A stretch of DNA of 64,000 bases from Marinibactrum halimedae (GCF_021234875.1 NZ_JAJQVM010000018.1:48558-112557); one strand, 5' to 3'. Positions 9,331 to 18,837 are shown, numbered from the stretch's first letter. The notes: generated from the letters alone by a model not told the origin. Made by a program: numbers and translations.

Positions 9331-10443
9331 TCATACGTTGTTTATAGTATAGGGAAGAGATCCTAGTGTGAGCGGCGTATTTGGTAAGTCTTGCAGTGAA
9401 AATTGAACGTCATGTGTAGGTTGGTTCATTTTATGAACGCTATCTGAGTGAATGCTTGCCAATAAGTCGATGGAGCCATCGGGCAGAGAGGCGCTATTGA
9501 TAACCACACCCACGTTTTTATTGTGCTGATCTTCGGTAGCGAAAACGGGGGTATTGACCGGAATGTGATTTGCGGGCGATGCTAAAGCCGCTGGGTATTC
9601 TGACAGTATGAATCGAAAGAGTCTCTTTTTTTGCTTGCCTTTGTAGTTCATTCTGGCAACCACCTCTTGTCCTGTATAGCAACCTTTGGTGAAACTAACG
9701 GCTTCGATGAGGTCAAAATTCAGCACTTCGGGTGTGAATAATCCAGAGGTCTCTTCTTCAACCTGTGCGTGCCCCTGTTGAATAAAAAAGCGTTGCCACT
9801 GTGAGGTCACACCCGGTAAAGCGCCAGCACCTTTCAGTGTGTTCCAAATTACCTCTGCGATATCTTCAGTCACCCAAACTTCAGCGGCACAGTCGTTCAG
9901 TGCCACAACCATTGCCTTTTCATGAGGGTGGTACACCGCCAAGGATTGCCATTGCTCAATCCCAAAAGCGGCTTTGACAAGATTGACGGTGTCTTTGCCA
10001 ATAAGCCCAACCCCAATAAAACCGGAGTTTATGGAGGACTCTGCTTTTGAAAAAATCATGTATTTCTTAAGCGAAGACATCAGAAGCGACTGTGTACTGT
10101 GGTGCGTTCTTAACAGGATGCGTTGCTCAGTACTTTCGTTGGTTTGTTCGATGGCAAGAAAGTCACTGATAATTTTTCCTTGGTGTGTGCAATGGCAACC
10201 ACGTAGGGCGCGATCCGGTGACAGGTTTTGTATATCGCAAGTCACTTGTCCTTGTAGAAATGTTTTCGTATCCGGCCCCTCTATGACAGAAAGTGTGAGA
10301 TGTGTAAGGGGAATGAGATAAGTAAGGTGACTATCAGTGGCAGGTTTATTCACTGGCTGTGGCAGGCCGGCATAATCTATGGCCTCTTGGCCCGACCAGA
10401 CGATTGACTCTTGCTCAGTAAGAAAGGATTTCCATTGGCTCAT
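9331..10443 (-). CDS. ygfZ: YgfZ/GcvT-fold tRNA-modifying and Fe-S assembly factor
   Basis: Folate-binding protein of the YgfZ family, which supports iron-sulfur cluster enzymes such as the tRNA methylthiotransferase MiaB. The diagnostic signature KGCYTGQEVVARMNYKG is present around residues 255-270, including the conserved cysteine. The N-terminal GcvT-like domain includes FLQGQVTCDI near residue 65. At 370 residues it is longer than E. coli YgfZ (326). The start ATG 10443 is the first in a continuous frame. The HDOD gene follows closely on the same strand. Confidence 0.9.
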   Translation of the reverse strand: MSQWKSFLTEQESIVWSGQEAIDYAGLPQPVNKPATDSHLTYLIPLTHLTLSVIEGPDTKTFLQGQVTCDIQNLSPDRALRGCHCTHQGKIISDFLAIEQTNESTEQRILLRTHHSTQSLLMSSLKKYMIFSKAESSINSGFIGVGLIGKDTVNLVKAAFGIEQWQSLAVYHPHEKAMVVALNDCAAEVWVTEDIAEVIWNTLKGAGALPGVTSQWQRFFIQQGHAQVEEETSGLFTPEVLNFDLIEAVSFTKGCYTGQEVVARMNYKGKQKKRLFRFILSEYPAALASPANHIPVNTPVFATEDQHNKNVGVVINSASLPDGSIDLLASIHSDSVHKMNQPTHDVQFSLQDLPNTPLTLGSLPYTINNV

Positions 10444-10624
10444 GGTGATTCTTTAGGGGTAGTGGTGGTATTAATATTAACGGATTGTTTTGTATTTACC
10501 GTTACGCCAAATGCGAAATGTGGGTATGTCTTTGGCGATATTCAACTGCAAATACCTAAATTTCGTTAACGTATGAGTGCATGACTTGATGAGATGATAC
10601 GGCTGATTCGGTAGAGAAGGTTAA

Positions 10625-10662
10625 ACAAAAAAACCTCCAGATCATGTGGAGGCTTTTTTGTT
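10625..10662. terminator. bidirectional intrinsic terminator
   Basis: Arms CCTCC (10634-10638) and GGAGG (10648-10652) are flanked by an A-run on one side and T6 (10654-10659) on the other, giving U-tracts on both strands. It lies 50 bases beyond the stop of the minus-strand SulP gene and most likely terminates it. Confidence 0.85.
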
Positions 10663-10711
10663 CTTCATAGCGATAAGGGCAAGCGATACGATATTAAGTA
10701 TTAACCTTAAA

Positions 10712-12385
10712 TCAACTGCTAGCCGGTTGAGCCTGATTAAGCCCTAAATCGTTTTTTTTAGACGTTTTTGTTTCAGATTCGCCTTTCTCGATAAGAGCCG
10801 ATGCGGCTCGAATGGCTTCGGCGCGAGTGGGCTGACACTGCTCAGGCTTGAGACCATTGAGCACCCCCAGACCTGTCAGTACTTCTATGATCTCTTCGTT
10901 CATGCCGGAGAGAAAGACCGTGCGACCACTGGCGCTGGCGTCGTGGGCAATGGTTTCTACTGCTCGCGCGGCAGATACATCCACAAATGGAACACGCTCG
11001 AAGTTTAAAATGACCGCAGATGTACCATTTTTGACTTGCTCTCGTACATGATGACCAAGGTCCGCCGCTGCACCGAAACTTAAAGGTCCGCCAAAGTCAA
11101 ATAGACGAACTCTTGGGCCTAAGTGATCCAATGTGGTTTTTTCTTCTTCGGAAAGGGGCAAGTCGGGCAGATTTTTGATGGCTTCCAACTGCAGAGTTGC
11201 TACTTGTTTTACATAGGCTAAAGCGGCAAGCACTACACCAATCGCCACTGCGGTAATCAGGTCAACGAATACGGTAAAACCGAGTACCAATGCCATGAGC
11301 GCTAAATCCCAGCGTGGGCCACGATGCGCTTTGGATAGGTAGTTCCAATCGACAATATCCAAACCCACTTTCACTAAGATACCTGCCAGCACGGCATGAG
11401 GAATCTGTGCGGCTAAGGGGCTCAAGCCCAAGACAACCGCTAAGAGTAACAATGCGTGAACCATGCCTGAAATACGCTCACGACCGCCGGAGCGAATGTT
11501 AACCACAGTACGCATGGTTGCGCCTGCACCAGCAATACCACCGATTAACCCCGAGACAGTATTACCAATGCCTTGACCGATTAATTCTCGGTTGCTGTCA
11601 TGACGGGTGCGCGTCATGTTATCGGCCACTAACGAGGTTAACAGGCTATCAATGGAGCCTAATACAGCCAAGATGACGGCAGCTTCCAAAACCAACCAAA
11701 TGGTTTCTTGATTAAACACTGGCATGTGCAAATCAGGTAAGCCAGTAGGAATTTCACCTAACTTGGGAAGCCCCTCCAGCGTTAAGCCCACCAGTGTTCC
11801 GATAATTAAAGCAGCTAAAGCACCTGGAACATATTTGCCAAGGTTGGATGGCCATTTGTATGCAATAACTAAAGTACCGATACCGAGAATTAACGCGGTG
11901 AAGTTGATGCTGGCCAATGCGGTAGGAAGGTAGCCTAAAGCGCCTAGAGTGCCACCGGGAGGTTCATGACCCAGTAGGCGTCCCAGTTGCAGGATGATAA
12001 TGATGACCCCAATCCCTGTCATGAAACCGGATACCACTGGGTAAGGGACAAGGCGGATATACTGGCCAACACCCAACACACCAAAAGCAACCTGGATTAA
12101 GCCCGCCAATATTACTGCCGTGAAAACCAGTTCTGCACTTCCGGAGAGACTAGCGAATAAGCCGGCCAGTACCACGACCATCGGCCCGGTTGGACCAGAT
12201 ATTTGAGAGGGAGTACCGCCAAATAAAGCGGCAAAAAATCCTACTGCGATGGCCCCGTAAAGCCCAGCAATGGGGCCAAGACCAGAGGCAACGCCAAGGG
12301 CCAAAGCCAAGGGTAGGGCGACGACACCTGCGGTAATACCACCGGTGATGTCTCCACGAAGATTAGAGGTGTCCAATTTGAACAT
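10712..12385 (-). CDS. SulP/SLC26 family anion transporter with STAS domain
   Basis: Inner-membrane anion transporter of the SulP family, which moves sulfate, bicarbonate or carboxylates. At 557 residues it has 10-14 hydrophobic segments from about residue 12 to 405, opening with DITGGITAGVVALPLALALG and the ISGPTGPMVV motif of the family. A C-terminal STAS domain (about 425-530) contains the VPFVDVSAARA region. The tail is polar and charged. Substrate cannot be assigned from sequence. The gene sits alone and is followed by a strong terminator. The OxyR-like regulator at 13038 is transcribed divergently about 650 bases away. Confidence 0.92.
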   Translation of the reverse strand: MFKLDTSNLRGDITGGITAGVVALPLALALGVASGLGPIAGLYGAIAVGFFAALFGGTPSQISGPTGPMVVVLAGLFASLSGSAELVFTAVILAGLIQVAFGVLGVGQYIRLVPYPVVSGFMTGIGVIIIILQLGRLLGHEPPGGTLGALGYLPTALASINFTALILGIGTLVIAYKWPSNLGKYVPGALAALIIGTLVGLTLEGLPKLGEIPTGLPDLHMPVFNQETIWLVLEAAVILAVLGSIDSLLTSLVADNMTRTRHDSNRELIGQGIGNTVSGLIGGIAGAGATMRTVVNIRSGGRERISGMVHALLLLAVVLGLSPLAAQIPHAVLAGILVKVGLDIVDWNYLSKAHRGPRWDLALMALVLGFTVFVDLITAVAIGVVLAALAYVKQVATLQLEAIKNLPDLPLSEEEKTTLDHLGPRVRLFDFGGPLSFGAAADLGHHVREQVKNGTSAVILNFERVPFVDVSAARAVETIAHDASASGRTVFLSGMNEEIIEVLTGLGVLNGLKPEQCQPTRAEAIRAASALIEKGESETKTSKKNDLGLNQAQPASS

Positions 12386-12544
12386 AATAGACCTTTTGAG
12401 GTGAAAAACGTCGGATAAATAAGCCCTGAAATCGACACCGAGGCGGTTGCGTAGAATAACCTCGGGGTTTTCTCAGCGCCGTGCTGGCCAATCTCAGACA
12501 AGAACCGCCGTTGTTTAGGCAATGATTTGGTTAATATGAATGAT

Positions 12545-12790
12545 TTAAGTAATACACATCGCCCATTTTTCTGTCATTTGGCCAGCGGTGGAGCGCGATT
12601 TCTTTTGAATTGGCTGAGATCGATTTGCCAGCGTTACGACAGGTGAACAATTTGCCCAATGATGTTGGTGTGGATAAGTAAGAAATAACACATCAGGGCT
12701 TGGCCCGGTTCTTAATACCTTGAACGTTACTTGGGGCTGTGGAAGAGCTTCTCTTTGAAACTTGTCGACGTCTTGAGTGACGTTATCCAT
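12545..12790 (-). CDS. possible small protein, unrecognised
   Basis: An 81-residue frame starting at ATG 12790 with a good GAGG ribosome binding site seven bases upstream, transcribed divergently from the LysR-type regulator. The sequence (MDNVTQDVDKFQREALPQP at the start) matches no family I know. The C-terminal half is rich in H, N, K and S, which could reflect a non-coding or frameshifted stretch. It is reported because of the ribosome binding site and position. It could equally be a spurious frame inside the 650-base spacer between SulP and LysR. Confidence 0.35.
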   Translation of the reverse strand: MDNVTQDVDKFQREALPQPQVTFKVLRTGPSPDVLFLTYPHQHHWANCSPVVTLANRSQPIQKKSRSTAGQMTEKWAMCIT

Positions 12791-12923
12791 AACCAATCCT
12801 CGTAAATATCAAGTGGTTTATCAATGATTGAATGTTTTTATTGCACTTAGGAAAATCAATACTGATATAACCGGTACTTTTGAGTCTAATGATAGAAAAT
12901 ATAGAAAAACACACCAATTCCAT

Positions 12924-12938
12924 ATAGTTTTTATCTAT
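12924..12938. promoter_or_regulatory. candidate OxyR-type half-operator upstream of the LysR gene
   Basis: ATAGTTTTTATCTAT fits the half-site ATAGnTnnnAnCTAT of the classical OxyR tetramer site. Another ATAG at 12901 is one base off the position expected for the second, degenerate half. It lies about 100 bases before the regulator start, where autoregulation would be expected. Confidence 0.5.
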
Positions 12939-13037
12939 CAGTTGCCTTTCTCTGTACACACCCTATACACTTACTGTTCGTGCGGGCAAAAATACCGGAT
13001 AAATTGAATACAGACTCCATAAAGGTCAGCTTTAGCC

Positions 13038-13970
13038 ATGACTCAGAAGCGCCCCTCTTTAAAGCAGTTGATGTATTTTGTGGAACTCGCCAATACCCTG
13101 AATTTTCGCAAAGCGGCTGAAAAGCTAGGTGTGAGCCAGCCCACGTTAACGGCGCAAATTTCGGCGTTGGAAGAAACCGTCTCATTGAGCTTGTTTGAGC
13201 GATCTCGTACGGGAACCTTTTTATCACCTCAAGGCCGAGCTGTATTGGCGTCCGCTAAACAGCTGGTGACGTCGATGAATCATTTTGAAGAGACAGCGAA
13301 AGCACTGGCTGAGGGGCCTGCAACCACCTTTCGAATGGGAGTTCCACCCACATTGGGGCCTTATTTATTGCCCTTTGTATTACCAGATATGCATGCGCGA
13401 TACGAAAGCTTGAAGTTGTATGTGCGTGAAGAGGCGCCGAGGTCATTAAGCCAAAGCTTGTTGGCTGGTGAGTATGACTTGATCATTTCACCCCTTTCAG
13501 CAGATTCTCCTGAGTTATCATCCGTTCCTTTGTTTACAGAGCCCTTAAAGTTTGTCGTACCCACGGACCATCGTTTATCGGGTGAGGATTGGGTTTCCCC
13601 GCAAGATATTCGAGGTGAGTCGGTCCTGATCTTAGAAGAGCATCATCACTTTCATGGTCAAGTGCGGGATATCTGTGCGTCGTTAGGCGCGAACGTATTG
13701 AGAGATTTTGAAGGCACCAGTTTGGATACCTTACGGCAAATGGTCGTTATGGGTATCGGGGTGACTTTCTTGCCTGGGCTTTACATTCATTCAGAGTTGC
13801 ACCGCCCAGAAGCGTTGCATGTGTGTGAATTGAAGGGGTTACCTATCATGCGACAACATTCATTAGTGTGGCGTCATGGTTCTCCAGCACGGGTACTGTT
13901 TCGAGAATTGGCCATGACCTTGAGGCAAATCATCAAACAACAATTAGGGGATGTGGTCTTGGTCAATTAG
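13038..13970 (+). CDS. OxyR-like LysR-family regulator lacking the peroxidatic cysteine
   Basis: A 310-residue LysR-type transcription factor. The winged helix-turn-helix spans residues 1-65 (LNFRKAAEKLGVSQPTLTAQ) and the substrate-binding domain about 95-300. The effector domain aligns without gaps to E. coli OxyR around GExxLxLE and TSLDTLRQMV. At the position of the H2O2-sensing C199 there is His204, while the resolving C208 equivalent is Cys213. It therefore probably does not use the OxyR disulfide switch. A matching OxyR-type half-operator lies upstream. It is transcribed divergently from the SulP transporter side and followed by a weak terminator hairpin. Confidence 0.9.
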   Translation: MTQKRPSLKQLMYFVELANTLNFRKAAEKLGVSQPTLTAQISALEETVSLSLFERSRTGTFLSPQGRAVLASAKQLVTSMNHFEETAKALAEGPATTFRMGVPPTLGPYLLPFVLPDMHARYESLKLYVREEAPRSLSQSLLAGEYDLIISPLSADSPELSSVPLFTEPLKFVVPTDHRLSGEDWVSPQDIRGESVLILEEHHHFHGQVRDICASLGANVLRDFEGTSLDTLRQMVVMGIGVTFLPGLYIHSELHRPEALHVCELKGLPIMRQHSLVWRHGSPARVLFRELAMTLRQIIKQQLGDVVLVN

Positions 13971-14081
13971 GGTGCCGAGACCACTTCATACTATCTATAT
14001 ACTATGCTATTAATTCCAAAAATTGATAATAAAAATGTTACTAAAAGCGTTTAATCGTATCGAATGTGATTGATTTTTATC

Positions 14082-14111
14082 GGAGCCATCTATTATCACA
14101 GGCTCCTTTTT
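14082..14111 (+). terminator. candidate intrinsic terminator after the LysR gene
   Basis: GGAGCC (14082-14087) and GGCTCC (14101-14106) form a six-pair stem with a 13-base loop, followed by TTTTT. Confidence 0.6.
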
Positions 14112-14185
14112 GATTTGAAAACTATCACAACACTTAGTCGGCTTTTTAGTTTCTGTTAATTTCGTTTCTGTTGATGTGAAGACAT

Positions 14186-17100
14186 TCAGTTCTTTTCATC
14201 GTCATTCGTATCTTTACGTATTTTCTCTCCCTGTTGCAATTGCTGAAGCAGCACTTGCGTTGGGTGGGGGAGTTGAACGTCGCTGAAGCGTTTCACTTGG
14301 CTTCGGCAAGAGTACCCACTGGCCATTAACGCTTGCCCGTGTTCGTCGTCGATGACTCCTTTCCAGCTAAGCTCGTAAATAGCTTTGGAGGTATCTTGAT
14401 TTTGTGTTTCGTGTCCGTATGTGCCAGCCATACCACAGCAGCCCACAGCAATTTCTTCAAAGGTTTGTCCGAGGTCTTCAAATATCGATTTCCAATGCTT
14501 CATGGCCGGGGCTGCATTGGTCTTTTCTGTGCAGTGGCCCAGTAATTTGAAATGCCCTGGGGATAGTCGTGATGATTGTTGTGTTAGGTGGGATGAGTGT
14601 GTTGCGAGCCATTCTTGTAATAACGACACTTGTGGAATGGCTCTGTCTGGTAGGGCTTTCGTGTATTCAGATCGGTACGCCAAAGTCATAGAGGGTTCAA
14701 GGCCAACCAGTGGTACGCCAGTGGTTGCCAATTCACTTAGCATGTTAACGGTGTTATTGGCGACTTTACGAAATGCCTTTAAAAATCCATGTACGTGAAG
14801 AGGTTTTCCGTTGGGCACGTAAGGCGCTATGAGCGGCGTAAACCCGAGTTTTTTGAGTAATGTCAGTGTGTCGAGCACCAATTGAGTTTCGAAATAACTG
14901 GTGAAGGCGTCTTGAACAAGGATGACGGCTTTCTGCTTTTGCTCTGGGGTGAGTTTATGGATGTTCTCCGGCACGGCATATAGCACGCCAAGATCATCCA
15001 ATGACTCTTCTAGAACCATCCCCGTTAAGAGTGGGCTGTCGGTGAGGCCGGTGTATCGAGCAAGCAGTTTTTGCGTCCATTTTGGCTTCATCAGGCCGTT
15101 ATACAGCCAAGGTGCTTTCACTAAATGGGGCATTAAAAATTCTAAGCTGCCGACAAAGTAATCCTTTAATGGGCGTAGATAGCGACCGTAATACAATTCA
15201 AGGAACTTACTGCGAAATTCAGGGACGTCTACTTTGATTGGGCATTGTCCCACGCAGGACTTACAGGCGAGGCAGCCCATCATGGCTTCGTGGACTTCGT
15301 GGTTAAAATCATACTGCCCTCGACGTTTTTCTAGGGTATTTTTAATGCGTCTGGGCAAGGTTTTGAGAAAATAGCCCCGTTGCTGCTTCTCACTTTGCTC
15401 TATTGGGTCTACCCCTCGCTCTGATAATTGCTTCAGCCATTCGCGTATGAGAGATGCTCGGCCTTTAGGGGTATGGATACGTTGACGCGTGCCTTTCCAA
15501 CTGGGGCACATGGCATCATTGGGGTTGTAGTTATGGCAGGCGCCGTTGCCATTACAGTACATACCTTCCTTGTAGCCTTCCCAGACGTGAACCGGGATTT
15601 TTCGATCTTGCTGCCCGCGAGTGGAAACTTCATCTATTTTGAGTAACGGTATATCTCCGCCTGGTGTGGCAATCTTACCCGGGTTGAGCTGGTTGCGAGG
15701 GTCAAAGTGCGCTTTGATGCGCTGTAGTTGAGGATAGAGGTCACCAAAAAATGTCGTGGCGTATTCAGAACGAACGCCTTTGCCATGCTCTCCCCACACT
15801 AAGCCGCCGTATTTTGCGGTTAATTGCACTACTTCATCGGTAATTGAGCGAATTAAGGTTTCTTGGTTTGGGTCTTTCATGTCGATGGCTGGCCGTACAT
15901 GGAGAACGCCAGCATCTACATGTCCAAACATACCGTAAGAGAGTTTGTGAGAGTCCAACAGCGCACGAAATTCAGCAATATAATTGGCCAAGTGTTCCGG
16001 TGGAACCGCAGTGTCTTCTACAAATGGAATTGGGCGTGCTTCTCCTTTAGCATTGCCGAGCAAACCAACCGCTTTTTTTCTCATCGCCCAAATGGTTTGG
16101 ACATCTTTACCCCAAGCCACCGTTTGGCTGTAACTGCGCGCCTCATTTTTTTCTCTTGCGGATGTCAAGGATTCAATCAGTTGGGCAATTTGTGCCTCTA
16201 GCTCGCCTTGGTCATCACCACAATATTCCACCAAGTTAATAGCCTCGAGTGCCCTGGTGGGGTCATCTGGGAAAAATTGGCCTACGGTATTCCAAATAAT
16301 GTCGCTTTGCGCTAGCGCCATAACTTTAGAATCGACGGTTTCGATGGAGGTTGGGCCAGCTTTCATTAACTCGGTGGCATCACGTAAGGCGGCGTCGAAG
16401 CTGTCGTAGTTAAGATTAACCAAGGCTGTGTATTTGGGGATGCGTAATAGGTTAACTTTGGCGGTGGCGATAAAACCCAGAGTGCCTTCACTGCCACACA
16501 GTATGTTGTTTAGATTGAACCGACCTTGGTCGTCTCTGATATGGGCGAGGTCGTATCCGGTCAAGCAGCGGTTTAATTTTGGAAAAGTGTTCTCAATCGC
16601 GTCTTTGTGGTCTTGTTCAATGGCGGCAAGTGTACGATGAATACCACCAATACGACTGGGTTGTTGCGATACATCGTTGAGTTCTTCGTCTGATAAGGGT
16701 TTAGACGTCCATTCGGTGCCATCGAGTAAGACGGTGGTGAGTTCAAGAATATGATCTCGCGTTTTCCCGTACACACAGCTACCTTGGCCGGAGGCATCCG
16801 TATTGATCATGCCACCCAGTGTGGCGCGGTTACTGGTTGACAATTCAGGCGCAAAAAACAACCCAAAGGGTTTGACGGCGGCATTAAGCTGATCTTTGAC
16901 GACGCCTGCTTCCACAATGGCCCAGCCTTCTTCTGCATTGATCTCAAGAATGCGGTTCATGTGCTTTGATAGGTCTACTACCAAGCCGTCCGTGAGCGAT
17001 TGGCCATTGGTGCCGGTACCGCCACCCCGAGGGGAGAGAACGATATCGTGAAATTGTTTCATGCTGACCAGCTCGACCAAGCGAATGAGATCATCGATGC

Positions 17101-17278
17101 TTTTGGGGTAAATCACCCCTTGGGGTAACACCTGGTAAATAGAGTTGTCTGTGGCCAATACCGTACGATTGGCGTAGTCCGGATTCATGTCACCTTCAAA
17201 CCCACATGCTTTTAGGGCTTCGATAAAAGCAAGGTAATGTTGTTGAACGGGAGAGGTATGACGAATACTCGGAATCAT
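14186..17278 (-). CDS. ydiJ: YdiJ-type FAD/Fe-S oxidoreductase (D-2-hydroxyglutarate dehydrogenase type)
   Basis: A two-part flavoprotein of about 1030 residues, close in length and sequence to E. coli YdiJ (1018). The N-terminal PCMH-type FAD domain contains the FAD loop PRGGGTGTNGQSL; the middle contains the FAD-oxidase C domain with MFGHVDAGVLHVRP. The C-terminal half holds a 4Fe-4S motif CLACKSCVGQCPIKVDVPEF and a CCG-type motif GCCGMAGTYGHE. YdiJ of E. coli has been linked to D-2-hydroxyglutarate oxidation. The start is set at ATG 17278, which matches the MIPxI start of YdiJ; the frame extends upstream to 17341 without family support. It is divergent from lhgO. Confidence 0.93.
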   Translation of the reverse strand: MIPSIRHTSPVQQHYLAFIEALKACGFEGDMNPDYANRTVLATDNSIYQVLPQGVIYPKSIDDLIRLVELVSMKQFHDIVLSPRGGGTGTNGQSLTDGLVVDLSKHMNRILEINAEEGWAIVEAGVVKDQLNAAVKPFGLFFAPELSTSNRATLGGMINTDASGQGSCVYGKTRDHILELTTVLLDGTEWTSKPLSDEELNDVSQQPSRIGGIHRTLAAIEQDHKDAIENTFPKLNRCLTGYDLAHIRDDQGRFNLNNILCGSEGTLGFIATAKVNLLRIPKYTALVNLNYDSFDAALRDATELMKAGPTSIETVDSKVMALAQSDIIWNTVGQFFPDDPTRALEAINLVEYCGDDQGELEAQIAQLIESLTSAREKNEARSYSQTVAWGKDVQTIWAMRKKAVGLLGNAKGEARPIPFVEDTAVPPEHLANYIAEFRALLDSHKLSYGMFGHVDAGVLHVRPAIDMKDPNQETLIRSITDEVVQLTAKYGGLVWGEHGKGVRSEYATTFFGDLYPQLQRIKAHFDPRNQLNPGKIATPGGDIPLLKIDEVSTRGQQDRKIPVHVWEGYKEGMYCNGNGACHNYNPNDAMCPSWKGTRQRIHTPKGRASLIREWLKQLSERGVDPIEQSEKQQRGYFLKTLPRRIKNTLEKRRGQYDFNHEVHEAMMGCLACKSCVGQCPIKVDVPEFRSKFLELYYGRYLRPLKDYFVGSLEFLMPHLVKAPWLYNGLMKPKWTQKLLARYTGLTDSPLLTGMVLEESLDDLGVLYAVPENIHKLTPEQKQKAVILVQDAFTSYFETQLVLDTLTLLKKLGFTPLIAPYVPNGKPLHVHGFLKAFRKVANNTVNMLSELATTGVPLVGLEPSMTLAYRSEYTKALPDRAIPQVSLLQEWLATHSSHLTQQSSRLSPGHFKLLGHCTEKTNAAPAMKHWKSIFEDLGQTFEEIAVGCCGMAGTYGHETQNQDTSKAIYELSWKGVIDDEHGQALMASGYSCRSQVKRFSDVQLPHPTQVLLQQLQQGEKIRKDTNDDEKN

Positions 17279-17480
17279 GGCGGTCTCTATAAAGCTGGAT
17301 CGAAGAACGTGTATAGCAATCTTTAATACACATTTCGTCACAAAAGTTTGTCATGAACGATTGTTACAAAAATGTCACCGCATTGTACCCATAACGCTTA
17401 TGAATACCACTGCTATGCTCTACTCCAAGCAACGGTCATTATGGGTGATAAGTATTGCAGTGGGTAACCGGAGTGTATAC

Positions 17481-18767
17481 GTGAGCACGGAATCGGAAGA
17501 TGTCTTTGATTTCGCCATTATTGGGGGAGGTATCTTGGGGGTATCAACCGCTTGGCAGTTTAAAAAACGTTACCCCAAGTCTCGTATTACCCTCATCGAA
17601 AAAGAACCTTCTTTGGCTTGTCACCAAACTGGTCACAATAGCGGCGTGATTCATGCGGGGGTGTACTACCAACCGGGGAGCTTCAAATCTCGCTTTTGCC
17701 TGGAGGGGAACCGCGCCACCCGAAACTTTTGCCAAACACAGCATCTGCCTTTTCGTGTGCCGGGTAAGTTGGTTGTGGCCACTGATGATGCCGAGGTGTT
17801 GCGCCTGAACCACCTTTTTCAAAACTGTCAGCGTAATGGCTTAGAAGTAGAGCGCTTGGGGGCTCGCGAGCTATCTGCGTTAGAGCCCAATATTCAAGGC
17901 GTGGGGGCCATACGAGTCTTTGACTCGGGCATTGCGGATTTCGTTGCTATCACAGGACGTTTGGCAGAATTGCTGCAAGCTATGGGCGGTCAAATTCGCC
18001 TTGGGCAACGGGTGGTGGAGGTCAGTGATTGCCTTTTTGGTGAGCACTGGGTGGGAAAACACTTGGTGTTGTGTGATGGGAAGAAGCGTTTTTCCCGGAT
18101 TCAAGCCAAGTTTGTGGTGGTTTGTGGTGGTTTGGCGGCAGATCGGTTAGTGAAAATGGATGGTGCCAAACTCGATAATCTGAACGATGGTGTTGGCGTT
18201 ACTTCCTTTCGCGTGGTGCCTTTCCGTGGTGAATATTTCATTTTGAGTGATCGCTGTTGCGAGTTGGTGAATCACTTAATTTACCCGGTGCCGAACCCCA
18301 AATTACCATTTCTTGGGGTGCATATTACCCCCCACGTTGATGGTTCGGTGTCGATTGGGCCAAATGCGGTTGTGGGTTGGAAGCGAGAAGGGTATGGCCG
18401 TTTTAATGTGAGTTTGCGAGACGCTTGGAGTTTACTGTCTTTTCCAGGTGCGTGGCGGTTGTTGAGTGCGTACCCACGTCCTGCTCTGGACGAATGGATG
18501 TCATCGTGGTTTAAGGATGTATTTTTAAGACGGGTGCGTCGCTATTGTCCTTCGCTAACCTTGTCTGATTTGGCGCGTCCACATGTTGGCGTTCGCGCTC
18601 AGGCCGTATTTTCCAATGGTCGAATCGTCAATGACTTCCTTTTTGCACGAACGGCTTCGTCTTTACATGTGTGTAATGCGCCATCGCCAGCCGCAACGGC
18701 AGCGATACCGATCGGCCAATATCTGGTTGAGGAGGCGGAGAAAATGCTGCGTGGGGTAATTGTGTAG
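17481..18767 (+). CDS. lhgO: L-2-hydroxyglutarate oxidase
   Basis: FAD-dependent oxidase/dehydrogenase (LhgO, formerly YgaF) converting L-2-hydroxyglutarate to 2-oxoglutarate and passing electrons to the membrane quinone pool. The Rossmann FAD motif IIGGGILGVSTAWQ is near residue 13 and the substrate region HNSGVIHAGVYYQPGSFKSR near residue 52. GTG 17481 is chosen because GGAG lies upstream at good spacing and the protein is then 428 residues (E. coli 422). The open frame continues upstream to 17277, but those residues have no family counterpart. It is divergent from ydiJ, so both 2-hydroxyglutarate enantiomers are covered from one intergenic region. The stop overlaps a 16-bp tandem duplication. 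Confidence 0.92.
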   Translation: MSTESEDVFDFAIIGGGILGVSTAWQFKKRYPKSRITLIEKEPSLACHQTGHNSGVIHAGVYYQPGSFKSRFCLEGNRATRNFCQTQHLPFRVPGKLVVATDDAEVLRLNHLFQNCQRNGLEVERLGARELSALEPNIQGVGAIRVFDSGIADFVAITGRLAELLQAMGGQIRLGQRVVEVSDCLFGEHWVGKHLVLCDGKKRFSRIQAKFVVVCGGLAADRLVKMDGAKLDNLNDGVGVTSFRVVPFRGEYFILSDRCCELVNHLIYPVPNPKLPFLGVHITPHVDGSVSIGPNAVVGWKREGYGRFNVSLRDAWSLLSFPGAWRLLSAYPRPALDEWMSSWFKDVFLRRVRRYCPSLTLSDLARPHVGVRAQAVFSNGRIVNDFLFARTASSLHVCNAPSPAATAAIPIGQYLVEEAEKMLRGVIV

Positions 18768-18793
18768 TTGGATAATGGTGTAGTTGGATAATG
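18762..18793. repeat. 16-bp perfect tandem duplication at the lhgO stop
   Basis: GTGTAGTTGGATAATG occurs at 18762-18777 and again at 18778-18793 without a spacer. The first copy contains the lhgO stop codon (TAG 18765-18767), so the duplication is immediately 3' of coding sequence. Confidence 0.92.
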
Positions 18794-18837
18794 GTGTGAT
18801 GAGGTGATCGTGTCGTGGTGCGATTGTTAGCGTTGAG

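Noticed and set aside
12241..12522. Minus-strand open frame overlapping the SulP start
   Set aside because: It overlaps the N-terminus of the SulP gene in another frame and has no motif.
14333..16800. Several plus-strand open frames of 60-125 codons
   Set aside because: They lie antisense to ydiJ, a well-supported gene, and show no motifs.
17279..17480. N-terminal extension of lhgO and of ydiJ across their shared spacer
   Set aside because: Both extended frames lack family counterparts, and the chosen starts match known protein lengths.
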